The notes below the pieces were generated by a model. That model was given only the letters and a program-made list of their open reading frames with translations, was not told where the DNA came from and ran no database searches. Of a DNA stretch of 40,844 nt, positions 32,999-40,844 are shown one piece after another. This DNA comes from Ruminococcaceae bacterium UBA7217 (GTDB lineage: Bacteria > Bacillota > Clostridia > Oscillospirales > Acutalibacteraceae), in assembly GCA_002490425.1 (NCBI GenBank), contig DKTZ01000048.1, positions 1 through 40,844 on the forward strand. The letters run 5' to 3'. Numbering within the stretch: position 1 is the first letter of the stretch; each line of letters starts with the position of its first letter. A program made the position numbers and the translations under genes.

Positions 32999-33743
32999 AT
33001 GATGGAAAAAGCTTATTTTGACCGACTTAGAAAAATGAAACTATTCTGCCTTTGCGAAGCCATTCTTTCATGGTGTTTCTGCGTTTTTTTTTCTTGCGGT
33101 TATTGCTTTCGGTGCTATTCGTAATTGGCTGTTGTGTATTGCTTCTGTTGCTTTTATTGTCATTACACTTGTGCTTTTAGCATGGTATAACTCAAAAATG
33201 CATTATATGGAATATTTCAGTCCTTATGTTTTAACATTGAGTATGCCGTTGTCAAAGGAAAATATATTTGAAAAACTCAGTACACAGCCGAATGTGAAAA
33301 ACAGCAAAAACTATTCTGAGAACGAAGCCGTTTTCTTTTTTAGGAAAAAATTGCGTGTTCGAGTTTTAGCTGTTTACTTTTCGGACTTTTCAAAATTGGA
33401 GTTTGACCGTGCAAAAAGACGGTTGAATAGAAAAATTAACAAAGATTTTGCAATTAAGCATGAGCTTTCTCGATCTGAAGAGATCAAAGCCGTTCGGGTG
33501 AATTTCATTTTATCGGAAAACATTAATGCTGAATTGTATGGCTTTTTAAACCGTAATGCGACTGAAACGATGCGCCGCATTGAGGGTGTGTTGAACATTG
33601 CCGTGGATTTGACCCACGGGAAACTGTATATTCCCGTCATGTTCGGTGACTGTATATTTTCCAATGTCAGAAAATATGAACGCTGTGTAAAAGAGATATG
33701 CTCATTGTCGGGAATAGATTATTTCCAAAATAAAACAGAATAA
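32999..33743 (+). pseudogene. Membrane protein gene broken by a frameshift in a nine-T run
   Basis: ATG 32999 (GGGGGT upstream) opens a frame giving MMEKAYFDRLRKMKLF and a hydrophobic stretch, which after the T run at 33084-33092 ends at a stop (33122-33124). The plus-one frame continues from the run as FFLAVIAFGAIRNWLLCIAS..., a second membrane helix, and a soluble domain to 33743 (WYNSKMHYMEYF... to ...SGIDYFQNKTE). With eight Ts the two parts join into one protein of about 247 residues with two membrane helices. The downstream part (TTG 33132) has no ribosome site of its own. Family unknown. The shift may be real decay, phase variation or a sequencing error. Confidence 0.75.
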
Positions 33744-33770
33744 TTTTATGCAAATAAAGGTGATATTTCT

Positions 33771-34541
33771 ATGTACGAAAATCCGAAATTTAATGAAAAC
33801 AACGAGAAAATTCTCTGCGAAAGAAACGGCAAAAACGCAGATATGCTGATGGATATTAGGGTTAAACTCCTAAAGAGTGGCGAAACCGTAACTTTCTGCG
33901 AAAAAGAAAATGAAACCGCAATTCTTTTAATGGCGGGAGATGTTGACTTTGTTTTTGACGGTAAAACCGAAAATGCAAAGCGCCGCAGTCCTTTCCTCGA
34001 TAAGGCGACTGCCATTCACTTTGCAAAGGGAAACACGGTTTCCGTAAAAGCAAATGCAGAATCAAGAATTGTAATTGAACAGACCGATAATGAAAATGAG
34101 TTCGGCGTTCATTACTATAAAGGCGATGATATGACCGTTCAGCATTTCGGCGCTGACCAGTGGGACGGCACGGCTGACAGGCAGGTGCTTACGGTTTTCG
34201 ATTATGAAAACGCACCTTATTCAAATCTTGTTTTGGGTGAGGTTTTTCATAAACCCGGTTGCTGGACCAGTTATCCGCCGCATTTTCACCCTCAGCCTGA
34301 GGTTTATTACTATGAATTTGAAAAGCCGCAGGGCTTCGGCGTAGGCTTTAACGGTGACGACTGCTATAAGGTAGGGGACGGCGGATGCCTTTGCATTACG
34401 CCTATGCACACTCACCAGCAAGCCGCCGCTCCCGGGTACAAAATGTGCTACGTTTGGATGATTCGTCATTTAGACGGCGACCCGTGGATTAAAACCCGTA
34501 TTGACGCACCTGAGCACAAATGGCTTTTAGACGAGAAATAA
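33771..34541 (+). CDS. iolB: 5-deoxy-glucuronate isomerase
   Basis: The 256-residue bicupin enzyme isomerises 5-deoxy-glucuronate to 5-dehydro-2-deoxygluconate. The metal site is visible as PPHFHPQPEVYYYEF (His171, His173, Glu177), followed by MHTHQQAAAPGYKMCYVWMI in the last strand. Length is usual. It is followed after 13 bases by iolD. Confidence 0.94.
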   Translation: MYENPKFNENNEKILCERNGKNADMLMDIRVKLLKSGETVTFCEKENETAILLMAGDVDFVFDGKTENAKRRSPFLDKATAIHFAKGNTVSVKANAESRIVIEQTDNENEFGVHYYKGDDMTVQHFGADQWDGTADRQVLTVFDYENAPYSNLVLGEVFHKPGCWTSYPPHFHPQPEVYYYEFEKPQGFGVGFNGDDCYKVGDGGCLCITPMHTHQQAAAPGYKMCYVWMIRHLDGDPWIKTRIDAPEHKWLLDEK

Positions 34542-34554
34542 GGAGGTATTTACT

Positions 34555-36471
34555 TTGGCTATTATGACAACGGCACAGGCACTTGTTAAATTCCTTGACA
34601 ATCAGTATGTGTCCTTTGACGGCAAAGAAACGAAATTCGTTGACGGTATTTTCACAATATTCGGTCACGGAATTGTTTGCGGTCTTGGGGAAGCACTTGA
34701 TTCTGACAGAGGCGGTCTTACTGTTTATCAGGGCAAAAACGAACAGGGTATGGCGCACGCCGCAACAGCCTTTGCAAAACAGAATAACAGAAGAAAGATT
34801 ATTGCCTGTTCTTCCTCAATAGGACCGGGAGCTGCTAATATGATAACTGCCGCCGCAACGGCAACGGTTAACCACGTTCCGCTTCTGCTTATTCCTGCTG
34901 ACGCATTTTCGACCCGTCAGCCCGACCCTGTTCTTCAGCAGTTTGAACAGATAAATTCACTAGCTACAACTACCAATGACGCTTACAAGGCAGTTACAAG
35001 ATATTGGGACAGAATTGCTCGCCCCGAACAGCTTATGTCCGCAATGATTAACGCAATGCGTGTACTTACTGACACCGCCGAAACAGGCGCTGTGTGCATT
35101 TCAATGCCGCAGGACGTTGAGGGCGAAAGCTATGATTTTCCCGACGAATTTTTACAGAAAAGAGTACACAGAATTACAAGAATTGCACCATCTCCCGAAG
35201 AAACACAGGATATTGCGAACATTCTTCTTACTGCCCAAAAACCGCTCGTTATTTGCGGCGGCGGCGTAAGATATTCCGAAGCAGGTGAGGCGCTTGAAGC
35301 TTTTTGCAAGGAGTTTAATATTCCCTTTGCCGAAACACAGTCGGGCAAAACCGCTTGCCATTCGAGCAATGAATATAACCTCGGCGGTCTTGGCGTTACA
35401 GGCAACAGTGCGGGTAACGTAATTGCAAAGAATGCCGATGTAATCCTCGGCGTGGGCACAAGATTTTCCGACTTCACAACAGGCTCAAAATCACTGTTCA
35501 GGAAAGATGCAAAGGTGCTTACAATTAACACATCACGTTTTGACGCATATAAGCTGGGTGCAGTGAAATTAGTCAGTGACGCAAAGCTGGGTATTCTCGC
35601 TCTCGGCTTGCTTTTGAGAGAGAACGGATACACGTCAGGCTATACTACCGAAATTGCACAGGCAAGACAAGAATGGGCAGATGAATACAAACGTCTTGCC
35701 GAATATAAATATGACGAAAGCTTTGAGCCGCTTATAAAGGCAAGAGATGAGAGAACAATACCCGAATTTGCCGAAAAAATGGGTACAATTACTCAGACTG
35801 CGGCAGTTGCAAAGGTTCGTGAGCTTATCCCCGAGGACGCAATTTGTGTCGGTGCGGCAGGTTCTCTTCCCGGTGATTTACAGAGAATGTGGACTTCCGA
35901 CAGCCTTTATTCCTACAATATGGAATACGGCTATTCCTGTATGGGCTATGAAATTGCAGGCGCATTCGGCTCAAAGCTTGCCGACCCGTCAAAAGAAGTG
36001 TATGCAATGTGCGGTGACGGAAGCTATTTAATGCTTCATTCAGAGCTTATCACCTCAATTCAGGAAAAGAAAAAAATCAACGTTCTTCTTTTTGATAACA
36101 GCGGATTCGGCTGTATTAATAATCTTGAAATGTCAAACGGCATAGGTAATCTTGCGACGGAATTCCGTTTCCGTGATGAGAACGGCAACCTACTCGGTGA
36201 CCTTGTTCCCATTGACTTTGCAAAGGCGGCGAGCGGCTACGGCGTTAAGACTTATACCGCAAGAACAATGGAAGAACTGGAAAATGCTCTCATAGATTCG
36301 CAAAAGCAGACAGTTTCAACGCTTATTGACATTAAGGTGTTGCCCAAGTCAATGACAGACGGCTACGGCGCTTGGTGGAATGTAGGCGTTGCAAGCACAT
36401 CACAAAATGAAGCCGTTCAAAAGGCTTATTTGAATAAAAAAGAAAATCAGGAGAAAGCGAGAAAGTATTGA
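34555..36471 (+). CDS. iolD: 3D-(3,5/4)-trihydroxycyclohexane-1,2-dione hydrolase
   Basis: The 638-residue thiamine-diphosphate enzyme opens the inositol ring by hydrolysing THcHDO to 5-deoxy-glucuronate. It begins TTAQALVKFLDNQYV, contains the N-terminal ThDP half with GHGIVCGLGEAL and KNEQGMAHAA (catalytic Glu region), and the C-terminal cofactor site MCGDGSYLML...NSGFGCINN. The start is TTG 34555, eight bases after AGGAGG; ATG 34564 is also in frame. It ends two bases before iolE. Confidence 0.95.
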   Translation: MAIMTTAQALVKFLDNQYVSFDGKETKFVDGIFTIFGHGIVCGLGEALDSDRGGLTVYQGKNEQGMAHAATAFAKQNNRRKIIACSSSIGPGAANMITAAATATVNHVPLLLIPADAFSTRQPDPVLQQFEQINSLATTTNDAYKAVTRYWDRIARPEQLMSAMINAMRVLTDTAETGAVCISMPQDVEGESYDFPDEFLQKRVHRITRIAPSPEETQDIANILLTAQKPLVICGGGVRYSEAGEALEAFCKEFNIPFAETQSGKTACHSSNEYNLGGLGVTGNSAGNVIAKNADVILGVGTRFSDFTTGSKSLFRKDAKVLTINTSRFDAYKLGAVKLVSDAKLGILALGLLLRENGYTSGYTTEIAQARQEWADEYKRLAEYKYDESFEPLIKARDERTIPEFAEKMGTITQTAAVAKVRELIPEDAICVGAAGSLPGDLQRMWTSDSLYSYNMEYGYSCMGYEIAGAFGSKLADPSKEVYAMCGDGSYLMLHSELITSIQEKKKINVLLFDNSGFGCINNLEMSNGIGNLATEFRFRDENGNLLGDLVPIDFAKAASGYGVKTYTARTMEELENALIDSQKQTVSTLIDIKVLPKSMTDGYGAWWNVGVASTSQNEAVQKAYLNKKENQEKARKY

Positions 36472-36472
36472 T

Positions 36473-37369
36473 ATGTTAGACAAAAACAAAGTAAAACTCG
36501 GCATTGCACCGATAGCCTGGACAAATGACGATATGCCCGACCTGGGAGCTGAAAACACATTTGAACAGTGCATTTCCGAAATGGCACTTGCAGGCTTTAC
36601 AGGCTGTGAGGTCGGCAATAAGTACCCGAGAAATGACATCCCCGCACTCAAAAAGGCTTTGGAGCTTCGTAATATGCAGATTTGCAATGCGTGGTTCTCA
36701 TCATTCCTTGTTACAAAGCCTTATGAAGAGGTTGAAAAGGATTTTATTGAGCACATTACGTTCCTTAAAGAGATGGGCGCAAAGGTTGTCGGAATTTCTG
36801 AGCAAAGCTATTCAATTCAGGGCACAGACAAGTCCATTTTCGAGGAAAAGTATGTTATGAATGATGAAGAGTGGGACAGACTTTGCACTGGAATCAACAA
36901 GCTCGGCAAAGTTGCAAAGGATATGGGCATTAAGCTTTGCCTTCACCACCATATGGGCACTGTTGTTCAGACAGAGGCTGAGGTTGACAGGCTTATGGCA
37001 AATACAGACCCCGAGGTTTTCGGACTTCTGTTCGACTCCGGCCACCTTGCATACTGCGGTGAGGATTATATGTCAGTTCTCAAAAAGTATGCAGACAGAA
37101 TTTACCATGTTCATCTTAAAGATATTCGCCCTGAAATGGTAAAGAAGGTTCGTGATGAGCATTTAAGCTTTTTACAGGGCGTAAGGCTCGGCACCTTTAC
37201 AGTGCCCGGAGACGGCGCTATTGACTTTAAGCCGATTTTTGAGGTTCTTGAAGAAACAGGCTACGAAGGCTATGTTCTTGTTGAAGCTGAACAGGACCCT
37301 GCAATTGCAAATCCGCTTGAATATGCAATCAAGGCTCGTGCGTATATAAGAGAAAAAGCAGGTTTATAA
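36473..37369 (+). CDS. iolE: Myo-inosose-2 dehydratase
   Basis: The 298-residue xylose-isomerase-like TIM barrel dehydrates 2-keto-myo-inositol. Family marks: KLGIAPIAWTNDDMPDLG at the N-terminus, EVGNKYP, LCLHHHMGTVVQTEAEVDRL, LLFDSGHLAYCGED, YHVHLKDIRP and GDGAIDFKPIFEVL. The start follows iolD by one base, which indicates tight coupling. A GTAGGGG-type hairpin stands in the 111-base gap before iolA. Confidence 0.95.
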   Translation: MLDKNKVKLGIAPIAWTNDDMPDLGAENTFEQCISEMALAGFTGCEVGNKYPRNDIPALKKALELRNMQICNAWFSSFLVTKPYEEVEKDFIEHITFLKEMGAKVVGISEQSYSIQGTDKSIFEEKYVMNDEEWDRLCTGINKLGKVAKDMGIKLCLHHHMGTVVQTEAEVDRLMANTDPEVFGLLFDSGHLAYCGEDYMSVLKKYADRIYHVHLKDIRPEMVKKVRDEHLSFLQGVRLGTFTVPGDGAIDFKPIFEVLEETGYEGYVLVEAEQDPAIANPLEYAIKARAYIREKAGL

Positions 37370-37414
37370 TCACTGCAAAATTTAGGCTACATATTAAAAA
37401 ATATTTCTAATTAA

Positions 37415-37441
37415 GTAGGGGTCGACGACCTCGGCGACCCG
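37415..37441. repeat. GTAGGGGTCG-type palindrome between iolE and iolA
   Basis: GGGTCG (37419-37424) pairs with CGACCC (37435-37440) around a 10-base GC-rich loop. It is related in form to the unit at 28291-28317. It lies within the operon, just ahead of the iolA ribosome site. Confidence 0.6.
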
Positions 37442-37480
37442 TTGTATTTTAAATCCAATTCCATAAAGGAGAAAACAAAA

Positions 37481-38986
37481 ATGGCAGAAAAATTACAGTA
37501 TTTTGTGAACGGTCAGTTTAAGGACTCAAAAACAGATGTTTGGTATGACCTTCACAACCCTTCAACGGGTGAGGTAACAGGTCAGGCGCCTTGCTGCACA
37601 AATGATGAGGTACTTGAAGCTATTGCGGCAGCAAAGGCTGCATATCCGGGTTGGAGAGCAGTTCCCGCAATCAAGCGTGCGCAGATTCTTTATAAAATCC
37701 GTGACCTTATCATTGAAAATATGGAAGAGCTGACAATGTGCGTTGCCAAGGAAAACGGCAAGGTTTGGGGCGAAGCAGAGGGCGATGTGCTCAAGGCTAA
37801 AGAGGGCACGGAGCTTGCAACACAGGTTCCGTCACTTATGATGGGCGAGAGCATTATGGACGCATCAAACGGCTATGACACCGTTAAATACCGTGAGCCT
37901 CTCGGCGTTTTTGCAGGTATTGTTCCCGTAAACTTCCCCGCAATGATTCCATTCGGTTGGATGGCTCCCACCTGTATTGCATGCGGCAATACAATGGTAT
38001 TAAAGGCAGCGTCTCTTACACCGAAAACAGCTATGATGTTCGCAAAAATTTATAAAGAGGCAGGCGTTCCCGACGGCGTTATCAACATTGTTACCTGCTC
38101 AAGAAACGAAATCAACACAATTCTTGACCACCCAGATGTTAAGGGTATTACATTCGTAGGCTCAACTCCCGTAGGTCTTAAGATTTATCAGAGAGCCGCT
38201 GCGGCAGGCAAGCGCTGTCAGGCACTTTGCCAAGCAAAGAACCACGCTCTTGTTATGTCTGACTGCGCACTTGAAAGAACTGTTGCAGGCGTTATAAACT
38301 CAGCTTACGGCTGTGCAGGTCAGCGTTGCATGGCGCTTTCTGCATGCGTTGTCGAAGAGGCTATTGCTGATAAGTTTGTTGCAGAGCTTAAAAAGCAGGC
38401 TGAAAAGATTAAAGTCGGTCCGTCTTGGGATAAATCCTCAAAACTCGGCCCGATTACATACGAAAAGCACTATAAAGAAGTTCTCGCCGATATTGACAAG
38501 GGTGTCGCAGAGGGCGCAGAGCTTGTTCTCGACGGCAGAAACTGCACTGTTGAGGGTTATGAAAACGGCTATTTTGTAGGCCCCACAATCTTTGACCATG
38601 TTACAGAGGATATGACCATCGGCAGAGATGAGGTATTTGGCCCTGTTCTTTGCATTAAGCGTTGCAAGAATTTTGAGGAAGGCCTTAAAATGATGAACGA
38701 CAACCCCTATGCAAACGGCTCGGTTATCTACACACAGAGCGGCTATTTTGCACGTCAGTTTGCACGCTACACAGATGGCGGACAGGTTGGTATTAACGTT
38801 GGTATTCCTGTACCTGTTGGCTTCTTCCCATTCTCTGGTCACAAGCAGTCTTTCTTCGGTGACCTTCACTGTCTCGGCAAGGACGCATACCGTTTCTTCA
38901 CAGAATCAAAGGCAGTTACAACACACTGGTTTGACGAGGAGGAAGCAACCTCAACTAATGTTTCCACATGGGACGGCACAATCTGA
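37481..38986 (+). CDS. iolA: (Methyl)malonate-semialdehyde dehydrogenase
   Basis: The 501-residue CoA-acylating aldehyde dehydrogenase turns malonate semialdehyde into acetyl-CoA and CO2. Visible marks are YFVNGQF, VPVNFPAMIPFGWMAP, VTFVGS-like ITFVGSTPVG, CQALCQAKNHALVMSD, and the catalytic Cys283 in GCAGQRCMALSA, the MmsA/IolA signature. ATG 37481 is set by AAGGAG eight bases away; TTG 37442 is not used. A truncated RAYT-like gene separates it from iolG. Confidence 0.95.
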   Translation: MAEKLQYFVNGQFKDSKTDVWYDLHNPSTGEVTGQAPCCTNDEVLEAIAAAKAAYPGWRAVPAIKRAQILYKIRDLIIENMEELTMCVAKENGKVWGEAEGDVLKAKEGTELATQVPSLMMGESIMDASNGYDTVKYREPLGVFAGIVPVNFPAMIPFGWMAPTCIACGNTMVLKAASLTPKTAMMFAKIYKEAGVPDGVINIVTCSRNEINTILDHPDVKGITFVGSTPVGLKIYQRAAAAGKRCQALCQAKNHALVMSDCALERTVAGVINSAYGCAGQRCMALSACVVEEAIADKFVAELKKQAEKIKVGPSWDKSSKLGPITYEKHYKEVLADIDKGVAEGAELVLDGRNCTVEGYENGYFVGPTIFDHVTEDMTIGRDEVFGPVLCIKRCKNFEEGLKMMNDNPYANGSVIYTQSGYFARQFARYTDGGQVGINVGIPVPVGFFPFSGHKQSFFGDLHCLGKDAYRFFTESKAVTTHWFDEEEATSTNVSTWDGTI

Positions 38987-39015
38987 TTTTGGAGCTTTTT
39001 CCGTGATACTGCGTT

Positions 39016-39474
39016 GTGCTCGCTAGGCGTATCGCATACAGCGTCGGTCGCAAGCCTTGTCATACAAAAAAACATCTCAAAATCATTGCTCCCGCCGAAA
39101 GACAATACCAAGATTCCGTATTATCTCTTTCGGTTTACGGTCGAATTGCAGAAAACCAGTTGTTTGCATTGGAAAAAAGATATGATTTTGTAACAATTGA
39201 TAAATTTGTAATTATGCCTAATCATATTCACGCAATAGTTATTTTGGACGGTGCGGCGGGAGCAAGCCCCCGCCCTACTCTGTCGGATATAATATGTGCG
39301 TATAAATCTTTAACCACTCGAAACTGTAATAAAATCGCAAACTGCACAGGTAGGCAAATATTCCAAAATTCATTTTATGATAGAGTTATCACAAGTGAAG
39401 AGGGGTATTTTGAGGTTTGGCAGTACATCGACGAAAATCCACGAAAGTGGCAAAATGATGAATATTATTTTTAG
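39016..39474 (+). pseudogene. RAYT-like transposase, N-terminally truncated copy
   Basis: From about 39087 to 39474 the frame aligns without gaps to 31862-32249 of the intact copy (RQYQDSVLSLSVYG..., HUH motif NHIHAI at His70/His72, QYIDENPRKW with Tyr137). The first 50 or so residues are missing; the upstream frame (LARRIAYSVGRK...) is unrelated to the transposase N-terminus. The embedded hairpin (39254-39283) is present with one change. It still carries the catalytic motifs but lacks the start of the fold, so it is probably inactive. It lies between iolA and iolG without breaking either. Confidence 0.8.
39254..39283. repeat. Hairpin repeat embedded in the truncated RAYT copy
   Basis: Same 30 bases as 32029-32058 except T at 39279 (G in the intact copy), outside the stem. 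Reading frame and peptide are unchanged up to that codon. Confidence 0.8.
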
Positions 39475-39486
39475 GAGGAAAAAATT

Positions 39487-40494
39487 ATGTTAAAAATCGG
39501 CATTATAGGTGCAGGCCGTATCGGCAAGGTGCATCTTGAATCAATCTCATACCATGTAAAGGGTGCCCAGGTTGTTGCAATGGCAGACCCCTTTATGAAT
39601 GACGAAACAAAAGCTTTCATTGAGGGCTTCGGTGTAAAGAAAATTTACACCGATTACAAAGAAATCATAAACGACCCTGAAATTGACGCTGTTCTTGTTT
39701 GCTCGTCAACAGACACTCATGCTCCAATTTCAATTGAGGCTATCAACGCAGGCAAGCACGTTTTCTGCGAAAAGCCCCTCGCAAATACTGTTGACAAAAT
39801 TCTTGAAATTGCGGACGCACTTAAGGCTCATCCTGAAATCAAGTTCCAGGTCGGCTTTAACCGACGTTTTGACCACAATTTCGCCGCAGTTCGCAAGGCT
39901 TATGACGAGGGCAAAATCGGTGACGCTCAGATTCTTAAAATCACTTCCCGTGACCCGCAGGCACCGCCTGTTGGCTACTGTGCTGCAAGCATTTTCCTCG
40001 ATATGACAATTCACGATTTTGATATGGCTTGCTTCCTTACAAACAGTGACGTTGAAGAGCTTTACGTTTATGCAGACGCTCTTATTAATCCGTCAATCCG
40101 TGAATACGGAGATTTTGACACTGCAATTATTTCTCTTAAAATGGCTAACGGCGCGTTGGCTGTTATCGACAACTCACGTCAGGCAATGTACGGCTACGAC
40201 CAAAGAGCAGAGCTTTTCGGCTCAAAGGGTATGGTGTCAACATCAAACGATACGCTTTCATCAGCAGTTATTTCAACGGTTGACGGCGTAACAGGCGAAA
40301 AACCGCTCTATTTCTTCCTTGAAAGATATATGGAGAGCTTCTCGGAAGAGGTTAGACAGTTTGTAGCTGCTGTTGAGAATAACACAGATACTCCAGTTGG
40401 AATTCACGCAGGATTGCAGTCTGTTAAGATTGCTCTTGCCGCAGAAAAATCGGCAAACGAGGGCAGACCTGTTAAGCTTTCTGAAATTAACTGA
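39487..40494 (+). CDS. iolG: Inositol 2-dehydrogenase
   Basis: The 335-residue Gfo/Idh/MocA oxidoreductase oxidises myo-inositol to 2-keto-myo-inositol with NAD+. The Rossmann motif GIIGAGRIGKVH opens the protein, CEKPLA holds the catalytic Lys96, and FQVGFNRRFDHNF plus DMTIHDFDMACFL (Asp/His of the active site) follow. It is the last gene of the cluster, with AGGAGG before ATG and a terminator 44 bases downstream. Confidence 0.94.
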   Translation: MLKIGIIGAGRIGKVHLESISYHVKGAQVVAMADPFMNDETKAFIEGFGVKKIYTDYKEIINDPEIDAVLVCSSTDTHAPISIEAINAGKHVFCEKPLANTVDKILEIADALKAHPEIKFQVGFNRRFDHNFAAVRKAYDEGKIGDAQILKITSRDPQAPPVGYCAASIFLDMTIHDFDMACFLTNSDVEELYVYADALINPSIREYGDFDTAIISLKMANGALAVIDNSRQAMYGYDQRAELFGSKGMVSTSNDTLSSAVISTVDGVTGEKPLYFFLERYMESFSEEVRQFVAAVENNTDTPVGIHAGLQSVKIALAAEKSANEGRPVKLSEIN

Positions 40495-40537
40495 TGCTAG
40501 CAGAAGCAATCGGCAAAAAATAATATATGCTTTAAGT

Positions 40538-40576
40538 AAATACCGCTCCGCTTTACAGCAGGGCGGTATTTTTTTA
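40538..40576 (+). terminator. Rho-independent terminator of the inositol operon
   Basis: A perfect 9-bp stem (40538-40546 with 40563-40571) is followed by a long T tract. Confidence 0.88.
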
Positions 40577-40647
40577 TGCTCTTCGTAAAACAGTCTTGCA
40601 TATTTAAAACATTTAACTTAATATTTGATATATTTTGACACTGATTA

Positions 40648-40676
40648 TTGCTAAATAAAAAAATAAATTGTAAAAT
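40648..40676 (+). promoter_or_regulatory. Promoter of the gene at the right edge
   Basis: TTGCTA (40648-40653), 17-bp spacer, TAAAAT (40671-40676), with a long AT-rich leader of about 125 bases before the ATG at 40809. Confidence 0.45.
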
Positions 40677-40808
40677 AGTTGTCATAAATAAGGTTTTGAA
40701 AATGTTGTATTAAATGGGAGATAAAATATGCTGATGAAATGCAGTATATAATATTTAGCAACACAAGAGTGTAATATATGTAAAATATAAAGTGAAAGGA
40801 ATGGAAAA

Positions 40809-40844
40809 ATGAAAAAGAGCATAAAAAATATGACGAGGGTCATA
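40809..40844 (+). CDS. 5' end of a gene running off the right edge
   Basis: ATG with AAAGGA eight bases upstream; the visible residues are MKKSIKNMTRVI. The basic start fits a signal peptide of a secreted or binding protein, but twelve residues cannot identify it. Confidence 0.5.
   Translation, partial: MKKSIKNMTRVI

Larger units (their letters stand above)
40495..40808. other. Gap after iolG: terminator and new promoter
   Basis: This AT-rich stretch has no gene. It contains the iolG terminator (40538-40576) and a promoter TTGCTA (40648-40653), 17-bp spacer, TAAAAT (40671-40676). AAAGGA (40795-40800) precedes the ATG at 40809, so the next gene is a separate transcription unit. Confidence 0.55.

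Noticed and set aside
33132..33743. Independent gene starting at TTG 33132
   Set aside because: No ribosome site, and it begins in the middle of a membrane helix that continues upstream in the same frame; it is the second part of the frameshifted gene.

Overview
The window looks like a chromosomal segment of an AT-rich, low-GC Gram-positive anaerobe, most likely a gut Clostridia of the Oscillospiraceae/Ruminococcaceae type. This is inferred from gene content, not from a 16S gene: purine-rich Shine-Dalgarno sites, sigma-A promoters with 17-bp spacers, dockerin and leucine-rich-repeat surface protein, hexuronate and inositol catabolism, and GTAGGG-type intergenic palindromes with RAYT-like transposases. 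There is no rRNA, intact tRNA, CRISPR array or prophage.

Left part (1-13.4 kb). A small operon end (an unknown 129-aa protein and a Cro-like regulator) is followed by a scrap resembling a tRNA T-loop. Next come a C-terminally short GrpB-family gene, and a TetR regulator with an MFS/GPH-type transporter that share three copies of one operator palindrome. After these are an alpha/beta hydrolase, an anchored secreted protein resembling an inactive C39-like peptidase, rlmB, a large degenerate P-type-ATPase-like membrane protein beside an MgtC-like protein, two methyltransferases (TrmN6-like and RsmI), and an XRE regulator.

Middle (13.4-29.4 kb). A histidine phosphatase leads into a hexuronate operon: uxuA, an SDR-type mannonate oxidoreductase, a 64-aa membrane protein, a KDG kinase and KDPG aldolase. 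Together these would take fructuronate/mannonate to pyruvate and glyceraldehyde-3-phosphate. An LRR protein with two dockerin-like modules abuts two M20 peptidases (pepD-like, pepT). Then come an XRE regulator with paired operators facing a likely leaderless membrane-protein operon, a Cof-type HAD phosphatase, a DUF5058 membrane-protein pair, a gluzincin metallopeptidase-like protein, a repeat-rich gap, a GNAT acetyltransferase and a small membrane protein.

Right part (29.7-40.5 kb). This is a myo-inositol catabolic cluster in one direction: class II aldolase (iolJ-type), iolC, iolB, iolD, iolE, iolA, iolG. It is interrupted by two RAYT-like transposase genes (one intact, one missing its N-terminus), a DUF218 protein, and a membrane-protein gene broken at a run of nine T. 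The pathway would convert inositol to acetyl-CoA, DHAP and CO2. No transporter or regulator for it is visible, although a new gene begins at the right edge.

The most unusual signal is the relation between the intergenic palindromes and the transposases. A 30-base intergenic hairpin repeat (22621-22650, variant at 28070-28099) occurs as its exact reverse complement inside the coding sequence of the intact RAYT-like gene (32029-32058), and with one change in the broken copy (39254-39283). It is translated in frame as an Ala-Gly-Ala-Ser-Pro-Arg-Pro-Thr loop just after the HUH motif.
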